A DNA stretch of 5,727 bases from Nitrososphaeraceae archaeon (lineage in GTDB: Archaea; Thermoproteota; Nitrososphaeria; Nitrososphaerales; Nitrososphaeraceae), in the NCBI GenBank assembly GCA_025449515.1, contig JANWJI010000178.1, positions 1-5,727 of the forward strand. The letters run 5' to 3'. Positions 1-5,709 of the stretch are shown one piece after another (position 1 is the first letter of the stretch; every line of letters starts with the position of its first letter). A model generated the notes under the pieces. The model had not been told where the DNA came from. It saw nothing but the letters and a program-made list of their open reading frames with translations, and ran no database searches. The translations under genes and the position numbers were made by a program.

Positions 1-49
1 GACTCGCAACAATATTAGTGACAGATCCAATTAAATCATAATTTCCCAT
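1..49 (-). CDS. Possible 5' fragment of a leftward gene cut by the window edge
   Basis: On the minus strand an ATG at 49-47 opens a frame that stays open for all 16 visible codons and reads MGNYDLIGSVTNIVAS. An in-frame TGA lies three codons upstream, so this ATG would be the true start. The residue mix looks protein-like, and a gene divergent from the FAD synthase-like gene would account for the roughly 165-nt gap between them. Sixteen open codons can easily arise by chance, however, and I see no TATA-like box at the expected distance (about 26 nt) upstream. I do not recognise the family, and no function can be given. Confidence 0.22.
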   Translation of the reverse strand, partial: MGNYDLIGSVTNIVAS

Positions 50-178
50 AATTGTTCAATCTTACCGATTAGATGGACGAATCATGAACCGATCATTATT
101 GTTGAGAGAAATTGTAATCTATCACTTGATAACAGAAATATGATAGCAAGGTGAAATTTAATAATACAAAATGAAATG

Positions 179-184
179 TTTAAA
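179..184 (+). promoter_or_regulatory. TATA-like box for the FAD synthase-like gene
   Basis: TTTAAA is centred about 33 nt before the ATG at 215. With the usual archaeal TATA-to-start spacing of about 26 nt, transcription would begin near 207 and leave a leader of only about 8 nt. No Shine-Dalgarno sequence precedes the ATG, which agrees with a nearly leaderless mRNA. A second AT-rich stretch at 157-166 is a weaker alternative. The call rests on motif and spacing only. Confidence 0.4.
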
Positions 185-214
185 GCGTCTATATCATTTC
201 AGCCTTTGTAATAG

Positions 215-838
215 ATGGATCCGACAGATAAGGCCATTCTAGTGTCGCTATATGTAAGCTCATTAGACCCCACAAAATCTCCACTAGAAAGGATTAGAAC
301 TCGCTTTCCGTTGCCTAGCGACATCTATAAGAGCAGAATTGAAGATCTAGTCTCCAAAGGATTCGTTGAAAAAAATACTGACGGACTCACCTTTATAGGC
401 AGAGACGCTATTAAGGTGGTTTTGGTAGGAGGTGTGTTTGATCTTATCCACCCAGGCCACATTCGGACCTTACTCGGAGCAAGATCACACGGAGATGTTT
501 TGATAGTGGTTATTGCACGAACCTCTACTGCACTTAAGATAAAGAAATACAGACAAATTTATCATGATGAAGATTTGCGTAGAGAATTGGTATCATCCTT
601 GAGCTTTGTTGATCTGGCCGTAATCGGCAGAGAAGGCTCCCTTTATGATACTGTCGAATTTATCAAACCTGACATTATTGCACTGGGATACGATCAGACC
701 CACAGCGAGAAAGAAATCGCAGAGAACTGTCAAAAAAGAAATCTAAAAGCTAGGGTAATCAGGCTAAATACCCCCGTACCGAAGATCAAAAGCTCTAAAA
801 TAAAAGAAGAACTTGGAGAATCCATTTATGGAATTTAA
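215..838 (+). CDS. Probable FAD synthase (RibL-like nucleotidyltransferase) with N-terminal winged-helix domain
   Basis: This is a 207-residue member of the HxGH nucleotidyltransferase superfamily. Residues 71-82 read VGGVFDLIHPGH, with the nucleotide-binding HPGH at 79-82. The conserved LGYDQ segment is at 157-161, and KSSKI at 192-196 sits where the family's second phosphate-binding motif (ISTS-like) lies. Archaeal RibL enzymes transfer AMP from ATP to FMN to make FAD, and the convergent riboflavin kinase 24 nt away supports that assignment. Related cytidylyltransferases share these motifs, so the substrate is inferred. Residues 1-68 precede the catalytic domain and look like a winged helix: helices near 4-17, 23-30 and 35-50, then a VEKNTDGLTFIGRDAI wing. 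Typical euryarchaeal RibL proteins are about 150 residues and lack this part. The ATG at 215 is the first in frame and keeps the whole winged helix. The fold is certain; the FAD synthase role is likely. Confidence 0.8.
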   Translation: MDPTDKAILVSLYVSSLDPTKSPLERIRTRFPLPSDIYKSRIEDLVSKGFVEKNTDGLTFIGRDAIKVVLVGGVFDLIHPGHIRTLLGARSHGDVLIVVIARTSTALKIKKYRQIYHDEDLRRELVSSLSFVDLAVIGREGSLYDTVEFIKPDIIALGYDQTHSEKEIAENCQKRNLKARVIRLNTPVPKIKSSKIKEELGESIYGI

Positions 839-862
839 TAGATTGACCGAATTTTATCAACG

Positions 863-1561
863 CTAGACTATGTTAGAATGAACTCTTATCTTGACTTTGT
901 CACCATTTCGAATTCCCAAATAATCTTTGATACAGACTGGAGCGATAACCTCTAATAGACTATTATCATAATGTGTTCTCTCCAAGACCAGTATCGCTGA
1001 ATCTGTGATGGCTCCATCATTTATGTCTGCAGGATAACATTTAACCCAACCATATGTCCGTGATCCATCATTAAATCCATCAATATAGATATGAGAGGAT
1101 CGGTCTATGTCGTGTCTCGAATTTGTAAACAGTTGTTCAGACAATTTGACGTTTAAAGTTCCCGGATATGGTCGATAACCCAGCTTTTCCATGAATTGTG
1201 TCTTATATCCTTCCAGCGACATGTAGTAGGCTCCTTCACCCATACCCGAAACGACTTTTCCTTCAAATGCAATGAGTGTCGATGGAGTGGGGGCCTCTAA
1301 TGCTGTTTTAAGCAAAGACGATATGTTTTCGATTTCCTTATAGCCTCGATCTGTCACTCGCACCTTGAATTTCTGACCAATTCGTGCCCGTACAATAAAT
1401 CCTAGGGATTCCAATTCCAAAAGGTGTTTTGAAGCTGCTTGTTGCGATTTATTTATGCGTTTTCCCAAGTTGCTGGTATTAATTTCTATAAAGCCTTGAC
1501 CTGCGCCCATCACCAACAATTCTGCTAATGTAGGTACATGGACGTAGTTGACATCTGACAT
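863..1561 (-). CDS. ribK: CTP-dependent riboflavin kinase with DNA-binding winged helix (RbkR type)
   Basis: This 232-residue protein joins an N-terminal winged helix (about 10-80) to an archaeal riboflavin kinase domain of the DUF120 family (about 96-230). The kinase makes FMN from riboflavin using CTP. Its hallmarks are present: VVSGMGEGAYYMSLEGY at 103-119, PYPGTLN at 131-137 (T135 and N137 lie in the Mg-nucleotide site of the family), ILVLERTHY at 190-198, and EVIAPV at 204-209 before LGIRNGDKVKIRV. In the HTH part, INKSQQAASKHLLELESLGF (36-55) is a clear recognition helix, and RARIGQKFKVRVTDRG (58-73) is the wing. Proteins with this architecture (RbkR) are known to regulate riboflavin genes as well as phosphorylate riboflavin; the regulatory role here is inferred from architecture. 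The ATG lies 11 nt after the dnaG stop with no clear ribosome-binding site, so it is probably expressed with dnaG. The 3' end converges on the FAD synthase-like gene. Confidence 0.93.
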   Translation of the reverse strand: MSDVNYVHVPTLAELLVMGAGQGFIEINTSNLGKRINKSQQAASKHLLELESLGFIVRARIGQKFKVRVTDRGYKEIENISSLLKTALEAPTPSTLIAFEGKVVSGMGEGAYYMSLEGYKTQFMEKLGYRPYPGTLNVKLSEQLFTNSRHDIDRSSHIYIDGFNDGSRTYGWVKCYPADINDGAITDSAILVLERTHYDNSLLEVIAPVCIKDYLGIRNGDKVKIRVHSNIV

Positions 1562-1572
1562 TTGGCCTATTA

Positions 1573-2829
1573 CTAATTGCTTGTACCTAAATCTCCAAAG
1601 GTCCTTATTTTTATGTCTAAAGGCTTCTTAAAATCGGCTGTTCTATGTCCTACAATATATTCAATACCGGCCTTGTTTGCAGCTTCCACTAATCTTTGAG
1701 TGACTATTCCGTCTAGAACCAATACCTTTGCACCTTCTGTGCTATCTAGGCGTTTTAGTAGGTCTGATACTGGGACTTTCAGAAGAATTTTCATTGAGCC
1801 ATCCAAAACTACGGCCTCTAATGTTTCATTAATTTGGGGGTAAACATCTCTAACAATCGAAACAATTTGCTGGTTGTCTTGATTGTCAACATCATTTTCA
1901 GTAGGAACCGTTTGTGCCTGGTTTGATTCACGCTCTACAGTGATTGAATAATCTTGTCTATCTCTTCGGTGAGTATGTTTTCGATCCGGTAGTTGCTCTG
2001 AGGTAACTATGTCTGGGATACTGACAGGAGCCACCTCGCGTAATATTTCTGCGAGCTCCAATGGAGTACAATCCTCAACCTCTCTACCTGGGGGAGCCCT
2101 GACTACTCGATCCATTTTAACTAGGCCCTGTAATTCCTTTAGAATTAGGTCACCTGCTCGATCGCCATCCAAAAATGCTACCACTCTTTTCCCATCCGTA
2201 AGCTTTGTTATGGATTCGTCTATTTTTGCACCTTCTATAGCAATGGCATTATCATAACCTGCACGAAGAAGGTTAATGACGTCTGCTCGTCCCTCTACAA
2301 GAATAATCCAATCAGAATCAAAAACTCCGCTCCCGCAGGCAAGTTGTGCCTTGCCAAACGCCGTTAACTTTCCTGGCTTACTAGCATCATAGACATCCTT
2401 TAGCATTTCTTCTCCTTCGCTAATAGTTTTCGTTGCCCAATCCTGAACTATTTTCTTTGCTCGGTCCACGATAACTTTTTTCTTTATCGCTCTGATATCA
2501 TCTATGCCGACAAGTCCGAACTTCGCTTGAAAGGGTCCTACTTTGTCGATACTTTCTATCGCAGCCGCTATAAGTGCGGCTGTAGAGATATCAGTACTCA
2601 TTGGAATTAGGGCATCTCCTTTTGCCATGTTAGACCTAGTGTCCACATTTACCTCGATCCTTCCAACTTTTGAAACTTTTTGTAGTTCATTTAGATTCAT
2701 TTCCGGGCCGAGCAGACCTTCTGTTTGTCCAAAAATCGCACCTATTATATCGGCCTTCTCAACTAAACCATCAACCTCGAACTTTAATTTAACATGATAC
2801 TTTACAATACCGGTACTGGGCAATTTCAT
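1573..2829 (-). CDS. dnaG: Archaeal DnaG-type primase / exosome-associated Toprim protein
   Basis: At 418 residues this is a full-length archaeal DnaG. The N-terminal domain (1-165) holds the family signature GAIFGQTEGLLGPEMNL (30-46), followed by GRIEV. The Toprim domain follows at about 173-255, with WIILVEGRADVINLLRAG at 174-191 (acidic E179) and VVAFLDGDRAGD at 216-227 (metal-binding D221 and D223); all the expected acidic residues are present. Residues 272-322 form a hydrophilic, charged linker rich in D, N, Q and R. A C-terminal domain (323-413) ends in the conserved IEYIVGHRTADF segment (389-400). Archaeal DnaG can make RNA primers in vitro and is a stable subunit of the exosome, where it helps bind A-rich RNA; which role dominates here cannot be read from sequence. 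The ATG at 2829 gives the expected short lead-in (STGIVKYHVK). It lies 85 nt after the small Toprim gene and 11 nt before the riboflavin kinase. Confidence 0.96.
   Translation of the reverse strand: MKLPSTGIVKYHVKLKFEVDGLVEKADIIGAIFGQTEGLLGPEMNLNELQKVSKVGRIEVNVDTRSNMAKGDALIPMSTDISTAALIAAAIESIDKVGPFQAKFGLVGIDDIRAIKKKVIVDRAKKIVQDWATKTISEGEEMLKDVYDASKPGKLTAFGKAQLACGSGVFDSDWIILVEGRADVINLLRAGYDNAIAIEGAKIDESITKLTDGKRVVAFLDGDRAGDLILKELQGLVKMDRVVRAPPGREVEDCTPLELAEILREVAPVSIPDIVTSEQLPDRKHTHRRDRQDYSITVERESNQAQTVPTENDVDNQDNQQIVSIVRDVYPQINETLEAVVLDGSMKILLKVPVSDLLKRLDSTEGAKVLVLDGIVTQRLVEAANKAGIEYIVGHRTADFKKPLDIKIRTFGDLGTSN
1605..1614 (-). promoter_or_regulatory. Possible internal promoter for ribK inside the dnaG 3' end
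   Basis: On the minus strand ATAAAAATAA lies about 49 nt before the ribK ATG, within the last codons of dnaG. A start about 26 nt downstream would give a leader of roughly 20 nt. Overlapping its downstream side is a 9-base inverted repeat, AAGGTCCTT (1598-1606), which is a plausible operator position. The repeat arms are only 4 bp and the bases also encode conserved dnaG residues, so this may be coincidence. Confidence 0.18.
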
Positions 2830-2870
2830 AACCTCATTATTATTAAGTGAATTTACGGAGTCGTCGCTTG

Positions 2871-2877
2871 AATATAA
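2871..2877 (-). promoter_or_regulatory. TATA-like box for dnaG (and probably ribK)
   Basis: The minus strand reads TTATATT in the 85-nt gap between the small Toprim gene and dnaG. Transcription would begin near 2848, giving a leader of about 19 nt. A GAGGT at 2835-2831 in that leader resembles a Shine-Dalgarno core but sits one base from the ATG, too close for normal use. No terminator is visible after the Toprim gene, so dnaG may also be read from upstream. Confidence 0.4.
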
Positions 2878-2914
2878 GTGCTTTGACAGTATTTAGATCT
2901 GAAGGCAATTCCAA

Positions 2915-3352
2915 TCACGTATAAAAATAAAGGTCAGGTCTTGAACCTGTGATCCCTGAAAGATATGGCGCATAAGAGGAAAGATCCTCCACATGTCTTA
3001 TCTTTCCATTGTCGATGCCAGCCATTTTCTTTTTATACAATAAACTCACATTTCCTCCTCTGTATTGTAGCTGTCTCAGTAGTTTTCTTGTCAAATGCTT
3101 TCCAGTTCTATCCATATCGAATAACAAGATTATTTTCTTGTTAGTCAATGAATGGTTGTCAACAAAATCTGTAACTCCCCTAAAATGATTGAATATGCTT
3201 AGATTGCCATTGAATCCAGCGCTCGTTAGCGCTTTAACATCTCTCTTGCCCTCAACTACAATAACTGAGCCATTTTCTGATTCTTTATTTAACATGAAGA
3301 TGAAATCGTGCAATCTATTGAGCTTCTCATGATCAATAGTTCTAAAAATCAA
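2915..3352 (-). CDS. Small archaeal Toprim-domain protein (RNase M5-like fold)
   Basis: This 145-residue protein is little more than one Toprim domain. SVIVVEGKRDVKALTSAGF at 29-47 supplies the conserved glutamate (E34), and KKIILLFDMDRTGK at 72-85 supplies the DxD pair (D79, D81). The RHVEDLSSY segment at 119-127 is typical of the C-terminal end of small archaeal Toprim proteins. The metal-binding residues are intact, so a nuclease or related phosphotransfer activity is possible. Family members resemble bacterial RNase M5, but I know of no settled function in archaea. The start is a TTG at 3352; an in-frame TAA lies three codons upstream, and a TATA-like box about 35 nt upstream supports it. 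The first ATG (codon 20, at 3295) would still keep the domain but lose a probable N-terminal helix. It is the first gene before dnaG on the same strand, another Toprim protein, so the two may be functionally linked. Confidence 0.85.
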   Translation of the reverse strand: MIFRTIDHEKLNRLHDFIFMLNKESENGSVIVVEGKRDVKALTSAGFNGNLSIFNHFRGVTDFVDNHSLTNKKIILLFDMDRTGKHLTRKLLRQLQYRGGNVSLLYKKKMAGIDNGKIRHVEDLSSYAPYLSGITGSRPDLYFYT

Positions 3353-3382
3353 TTGAACTTATCTTACTCTGATAGTGCCAAC

Positions 3383-3391
3383 ATTTATTTT
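3383..3391 (-). promoter_or_regulatory. TATA-like box for the small Toprim gene
   Basis: The minus strand reads AAAATAAAT centred about 35 nt before the TTG at 3352. A start near 3361 would give a leader of about 9 nt, which favours the TTG over the internal ATG at 3295, where no TATA-like box lies at the right distance. It sits in the 204-nt divergent gap (3353-3556) shared with tatA. Confidence 0.35.
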
Positions 3392-3520
3392 TTGTGTTAT
3401 TCCTTCTATAATTGTGAACGTGAATGATCCCATTTTTAATTAGCTTAAGGCCTGAGTAAACTTCACATTCTTTACTATTATTAGTAATTTCTTCGCATTT
3501 GGGCTTGTCGAGAAGCAAAG

Positions 3521-3530
3521 TTATAATTAT
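3521..3530 (+). promoter_or_regulatory. TATA-like box for tatA
   Basis: TTATAATTAT, preceded by purine-rich AGCAAAG, is centred about 31 nt before the GTG start of tatA. The predicted transcription start near 3551 leaves a leader of only about 6 nt, supporting the GTG at 3557 as the initiator. The rest of the divergent gap (3353-3520) holds no gene I can support. Confidence 0.45.
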
Positions 3531-3556
3531 CGGCAACTTGCTATATCTTTTGACCA

Positions 3557-3907
3557 GTGCTATTCGGTTCGTTCGTGTTGGAGATTGGTGGATCAGAATG
3601 GCTAATCATAATACTGCTTGCTTTGATCTTGCTATTTGGTACAAAAAAAATTCCCGAGCTATCAAGAACACTAGGAAGGGCAGCTGGGGAATACCAAAAA
3701 GCACATCAAATGTTCAAAAACGAAATACAGAATGCCAACCTGGGATATTCGGACGATGCAAGTTTTGTGTCGCCAAAGATAATTGGCCCAGTATCTAACG
3801 AGAAGGAGAAATTGGCAGCCATTGCAGATTCGCTTGGCATTATATATTCGGATAGTACAACTGAAGAGCAACTAAGGATAATGATATCCGAGAGAATGCA
3901 TGGATAA
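3557..3907 (+). CDS. tatA: Twin-arginine translocase pore subunit TatA
   Basis: This 116-residue membrane protein has the TatA/B layout. A short N-terminal segment carries a polar E14. One membrane helix follows at about 15-28 (EWLIIILLALILLFG), then the conserved FGTKKIPEL hinge at 27-35 and an amphipathic helix at about 34-57 rich in R, K and E. TatA oligomers form the channel through which TatC-bound, folded, twin-arginine-signal proteins leave the cytoplasm. The FG hinge and short length favour TatA over TatB; archaea usually have only the TatA type. After a linker (58-82), residues 83-115 (KEKLAAIADSLGI...TTEEQLRIMISERM) form an unusual tail that looks like two helices around a loop. The start is GTG; in-frame GTG and TTG codons at 3575 and 3578 are alternatives, but the TATA-like box fits 3557. 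No tatC is visible, so the gene seems to stand alone between two promoters. Confidence 0.9.
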   Translation: MLFGSFVLEIGGSEWLIIILLALILLFGTKKIPELSRTLGRAAGEYQKAHQMFKNEIQNANLGYSDDASFVSPKIIGPVSNEKEKLAAIADSLGIIYSDSTTEEQLRIMISERMHG

Positions 3908-4001
3908 CATCTTTAAAATAGGCTCTCAATCAAAATCAGAAATTAGAGCATAGATAAGCATATAAGTTCGAGTTATTCTACGAGTTGCTTTTATTCAACA
4001 C

Positions 4002-4010
4002 TTAAATATA
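4002..4010 (+). promoter_or_regulatory. TATA box for gdhA, leaderless start predicted
   Basis: TTAAATATA is centred about 26 nt before the ATG at 4032, so transcription should begin at or within a base or two of the start codon. No Shine-Dalgarno sequence is present, as expected for a leaderless mRNA. A second TATA-like element (CATATAAG, about 3959-3966) lies some 45 nt further upstream. A T6 run at 4015-4020, inside the promoter, could also end tatA transcripts. Confidence 0.55.
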
Positions 4011-4031
4011 TCGATTTTTTCAAACACTACA

Positions 4032-5300
4032 ATGTCGAAATCAAACAAGGATGTAACTCTAAACCCATTTGAAATAGCGCTCAAACAATTGGATGAAGCA
4101 GCCGATTTAATAAACCTTGAATCAGGCATGCGAGATGTGTTGGCTAATCCTAAGCGTGTCCTCACCGTTTCACTACCAATCAAGATGGATAATGGTAAGA
4201 TACAAGTTTTTACGGGATTTAGATCGCAACACAACGATGCGAGAGGACCATTTAAGGGCGGTATACGCTATCATCCTCAAGTGACTATTGAAGAAGTCAA
4301 GGCATTATCTATGTGGATGACCTGGAAATGTGCAATTGCTGATATTCCTTACGGAGGTGGCAAAGGTGGAATAATTTGCAATCCTAAGGAAATGTCTGAG
4401 ATAGAATTAGAACGGCTGACGAGGCGATACGCTTATTCTATAGCTGATATAATAGGCCCTCGGACGGATATTCCCGCCCCCGATGTGTATACCGGAGGGA
4501 AAGAGATGGCATGGATTATGGATACTTATTCCGCTCTTAAAGGAAATTTCGGTCAGCCTGAAATAATTACTGGTAAACCTCTGGCAATTGGCGGCTCATT
4601 AGGTCGAACTGAAGCCACTGGCAGAGGATTGACGTTTACAGTGCGAGAAGCAGCCAAGAAATTAGCAGTTGACTTGAAACAAGCTACTGTAGCAATCCAG
4701 GGCTTCGGAAATGCTGGGCAGTATGCTGGGCAGTTACTAGAGGATCATGGAGCTAAAATAGTGGCGGTTTCGGACTCTAGGGCAGCTATCCTCAATAAAA
4801 ACGGTCTAAATTTGGAAGGTCTTAGAAATCACAAGGAGAAGAATGGTTCTGTGGCCGGCTTTCCCGAAGCAAAGGCTATATCTGGTGAGGAGATAATTGA
4901 GACTGAATGCACAATCCTAATACCAGCAGCACTTGAAAATCAAATAACACAGAAGAATGCCTCAAGAATAAGTGCAAAAATTGTAGCAGAAGCAGCAAAT
5001 GGTCCGACCACTCCGGAAGCTGATGAAATATTGTTCAAGAATAAGATCCTCTTAATCCCCGATATTTTAGCAAATGGAGGAGGAGTCACAGTATCTTATT
5101 TTGAATGGCTGCAAAATCTAAGGAGAGAGTATTGGACAGAATCTGATGTTAATGAGAGACTGGATAAAAATATCTCGAAGGCCTTTGCTGATGTTTACAA
5201 TGCTCATGAAAAACATGGAGTGAACATGAGAAAGGCCAGCACTCTATTAGCCATAGAAAAAGTCGCAGAGGCAACACGGATCAGGGGTCTTTGGCCTTAA
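4032..5300 (+). CDS. gdhA: Glutamate dehydrogenase (hexameric, NAD(P)-dependent)
   Basis: The 422-residue protein matches the usual length of hexameric glutamate dehydrogenases. It interconverts 2-oxoglutarate plus ammonium with glutamate, using NAD(P)(H), in the cytoplasm. The catalytic domain shows GPFKGGIRYHP at 72-82 (K75), MTWKCA at 96-101 (K99), PYGGGKGGI at 106-114 (catalytic K111) and PAPDVYT at 148-154 (D151). These four residues keep the exact spacing of K89, K113, K125 and D165 in the Clostridium symbiosum enzyme. The Rossmann domain has GFGNAG at 224-229 and VSDSR at 246-250; NAD versus NADP preference cannot be settled by eye. NGGGVTVSYFEWLQN at 348-362 is the conserved substrate-side segment. 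The ATG at 4032 is set by the TATA box 26 nt upstream. In an ammonia-oxidising archaeon this would be a main route of ammonium assimilation, though the host's lifestyle is an inference. The gene is single and converges on the Fe-S carrier gene. Confidence 0.97.
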   Translation: MSKSNKDVTLNPFEIALKQLDEAADLINLESGMRDVLANPKRVLTVSLPIKMDNGKIQVFTGFRSQHNDARGPFKGGIRYHPQVTIEEVKALSMWMTWKCAIADIPYGGGKGGIICNPKEMSEIELERLTRRYAYSIADIIGPRTDIPAPDVYTGGKEMAWIMDTYSALKGNFGQPEIITGKPLAIGGSLGRTEATGRGLTFTVREAAKKLAVDLKQATVAIQGFGNAGQYAGQLLEDHGAKIVAVSDSRAAILNKNGLNLEGLRNHKEKNGSVAGFPEAKAISGEEIIETECTILIPAALENQITQKNASRISAKIVAEAANGPTTPEADEILFKNKILLIPDILANGGGVTVSYFEWLQNLRREYWTESDVNERLDKNISKAFADVYNAHEKHGVNMRKASTLLAIEKVAEATRIRGLWP

Positions 5301-5310
5301 TTAGACTCTA

Positions 5311-5324
5311 TTATTTATTATTTT
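5311..5324 (+). terminator. T-rich stretch, probable terminator of gdhA
   Basis: TTATTTATTATTTT begins 11 nt after the gdhA stop, in the 29-nt gap before the convergent Fe-S carrier gene. Archaeal RNA polymerase stops at T-rich non-template tracts without needing a hairpin, and none is visible here. The opposite strand is A-rich, so any terminator for the facing gene would lie further left. Confidence 0.4.
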
Positions 5325-5329
5325 GATCC

Positions 5330-5680
5330 TCATTCAGTATTAAAGGAATGTCCGCATGAACAGCTCTTCGTAACATTGGGATTATTAATTTTAAAACCAG
5401 AGCCCATAAGGCTATCTACATAATCAACGTTTGCTCCTTTAAGATACCTTTGACTATACCCATCAATTAACACCTTTACCCCATTCTGCTCAATCACGCT
5501 GTCATCTTCTTCTGGCTTTTCTTCAAATCCCATACCGTATGAGAGACCTGAGCAACCACCACCCGAAACATAAACTCTAAGATACAAGCTATTATTTCCC
5601 TCCTGTTTCATAAATTCAGCCACCTTCTCTGCTGCCTTGGTGGTTATCGTTATTACTTGACTTTGTTGTGTGCTCTCCAT
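5330..5680 (-). CDS. A-type iron-sulfur carrier (IscA/ErpA/HesB family)
   Basis: From the ATG at 5680 the product is 116 residues, normal for the family. The three cluster-binding cysteines are present: C43 in GGGCSGLSYGMGF (40-52) and C107/C109 in the C-terminal SCSCGHSF (106-113). VDYVDSLMGSGFKINNP (85-101) is the conserved stretch before the CxC. A-type carriers receive Fe-S clusters or iron in the cytoplasm and hand them to client enzymes. Which member (IscA, ErpA or SufA-like) this is cannot be told from sequence alone, so no symbol is given. The frame is open up to a TTG at 5725, adding 15 residues (KAKVIIFIKPKYNK). That extension overlaps the TATA-like box and is poor in family features, so the ATG is preferred. 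No other Fe-S assembly gene is in the window. Confidence 0.93.
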   Translation of the reverse strand: MESTQQSQVITITTKAAEKVAEFMKQEGNNSLYLRVYVSGGGCSGLSYGMGFEEKPEEDDSVIEQNGVKVLIDGYSQRYLKGANVDYVDSLMGSGFKINNPNVTKSCSCGHSFNTE

Positions 5681-5700
5681 TTTGTTATATTTAGGTTTAA

Positions 5701-5709
5701 TAAATATAA
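5701..5709 (-). promoter_or_regulatory. TATA box for the Fe-S carrier gene
   Basis: The minus strand reads TTATATTTA centred about 25 nt before the ATG at 5680, predicting a leaderless or nearly leaderless transcript. Its position inside the possible 15-codon extension argues that the upstream TTG at 5725 is not used. Confidence 0.5.

Noticed and set aside
50..178. Riboswitch or RbkR operator upstream of the FAD synthase-like gene
   Set aside because: There is no FMN-riboswitch-like structure, and only short palindromes such as TCATGA are present. I cannot recall the thaumarchaeal operator well enough to claim a match.
2009..2797. Two plus-strand frames (2009-2257 and 2543-2797) antisense to dnaG
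   Set aside because: Both lie wholly inside well-conserved dnaG coding sequence, and their Ser/Ile-rich translations are typical of antisense shadows.
2826..2837. A three-codon upstream reading frame (ATG AGG TTA TGA) overlapping the dnaG start
   Set aside because: Such a minimal frame arises easily by chance in an AT-rich leader, and there is no sign of selection on it.
3342..3536. A 64-codon minus-strand frame overlapping the 5' end of the small Toprim gene by 11 nt
   Set aside because: It starts at TTG, is rich in N, K and I as expected of AT-rich non-coding DNA, shows no recognisable motif, and covers the divergent promoter region, including the TATA-like boxes of both neighbours. A real small gene is not excluded, but nothing supports it.
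3353..3556. Possible tRNA or other structured RNA in the divergent gap
   Set aside because: No T-loop or B-box consensus and no cloverleaf pairing could be found. The region is explained by two promoters.
3499..3798. A 99-codon plus-strand frame overlapping tatA
   Set aside because: It runs in a different frame over clear TatA coding sequence, has no TatA-like or other domain, and its composition looks like a frame shadow.
3671..4234. Minus-strand frames antisense to tatA (3671-3871) and to the start of gdhA (3995-4234)
   Set aside because: Both are antisense to confidently identified genes and show no protein-like pattern. The second also covers the gdhA promoter.
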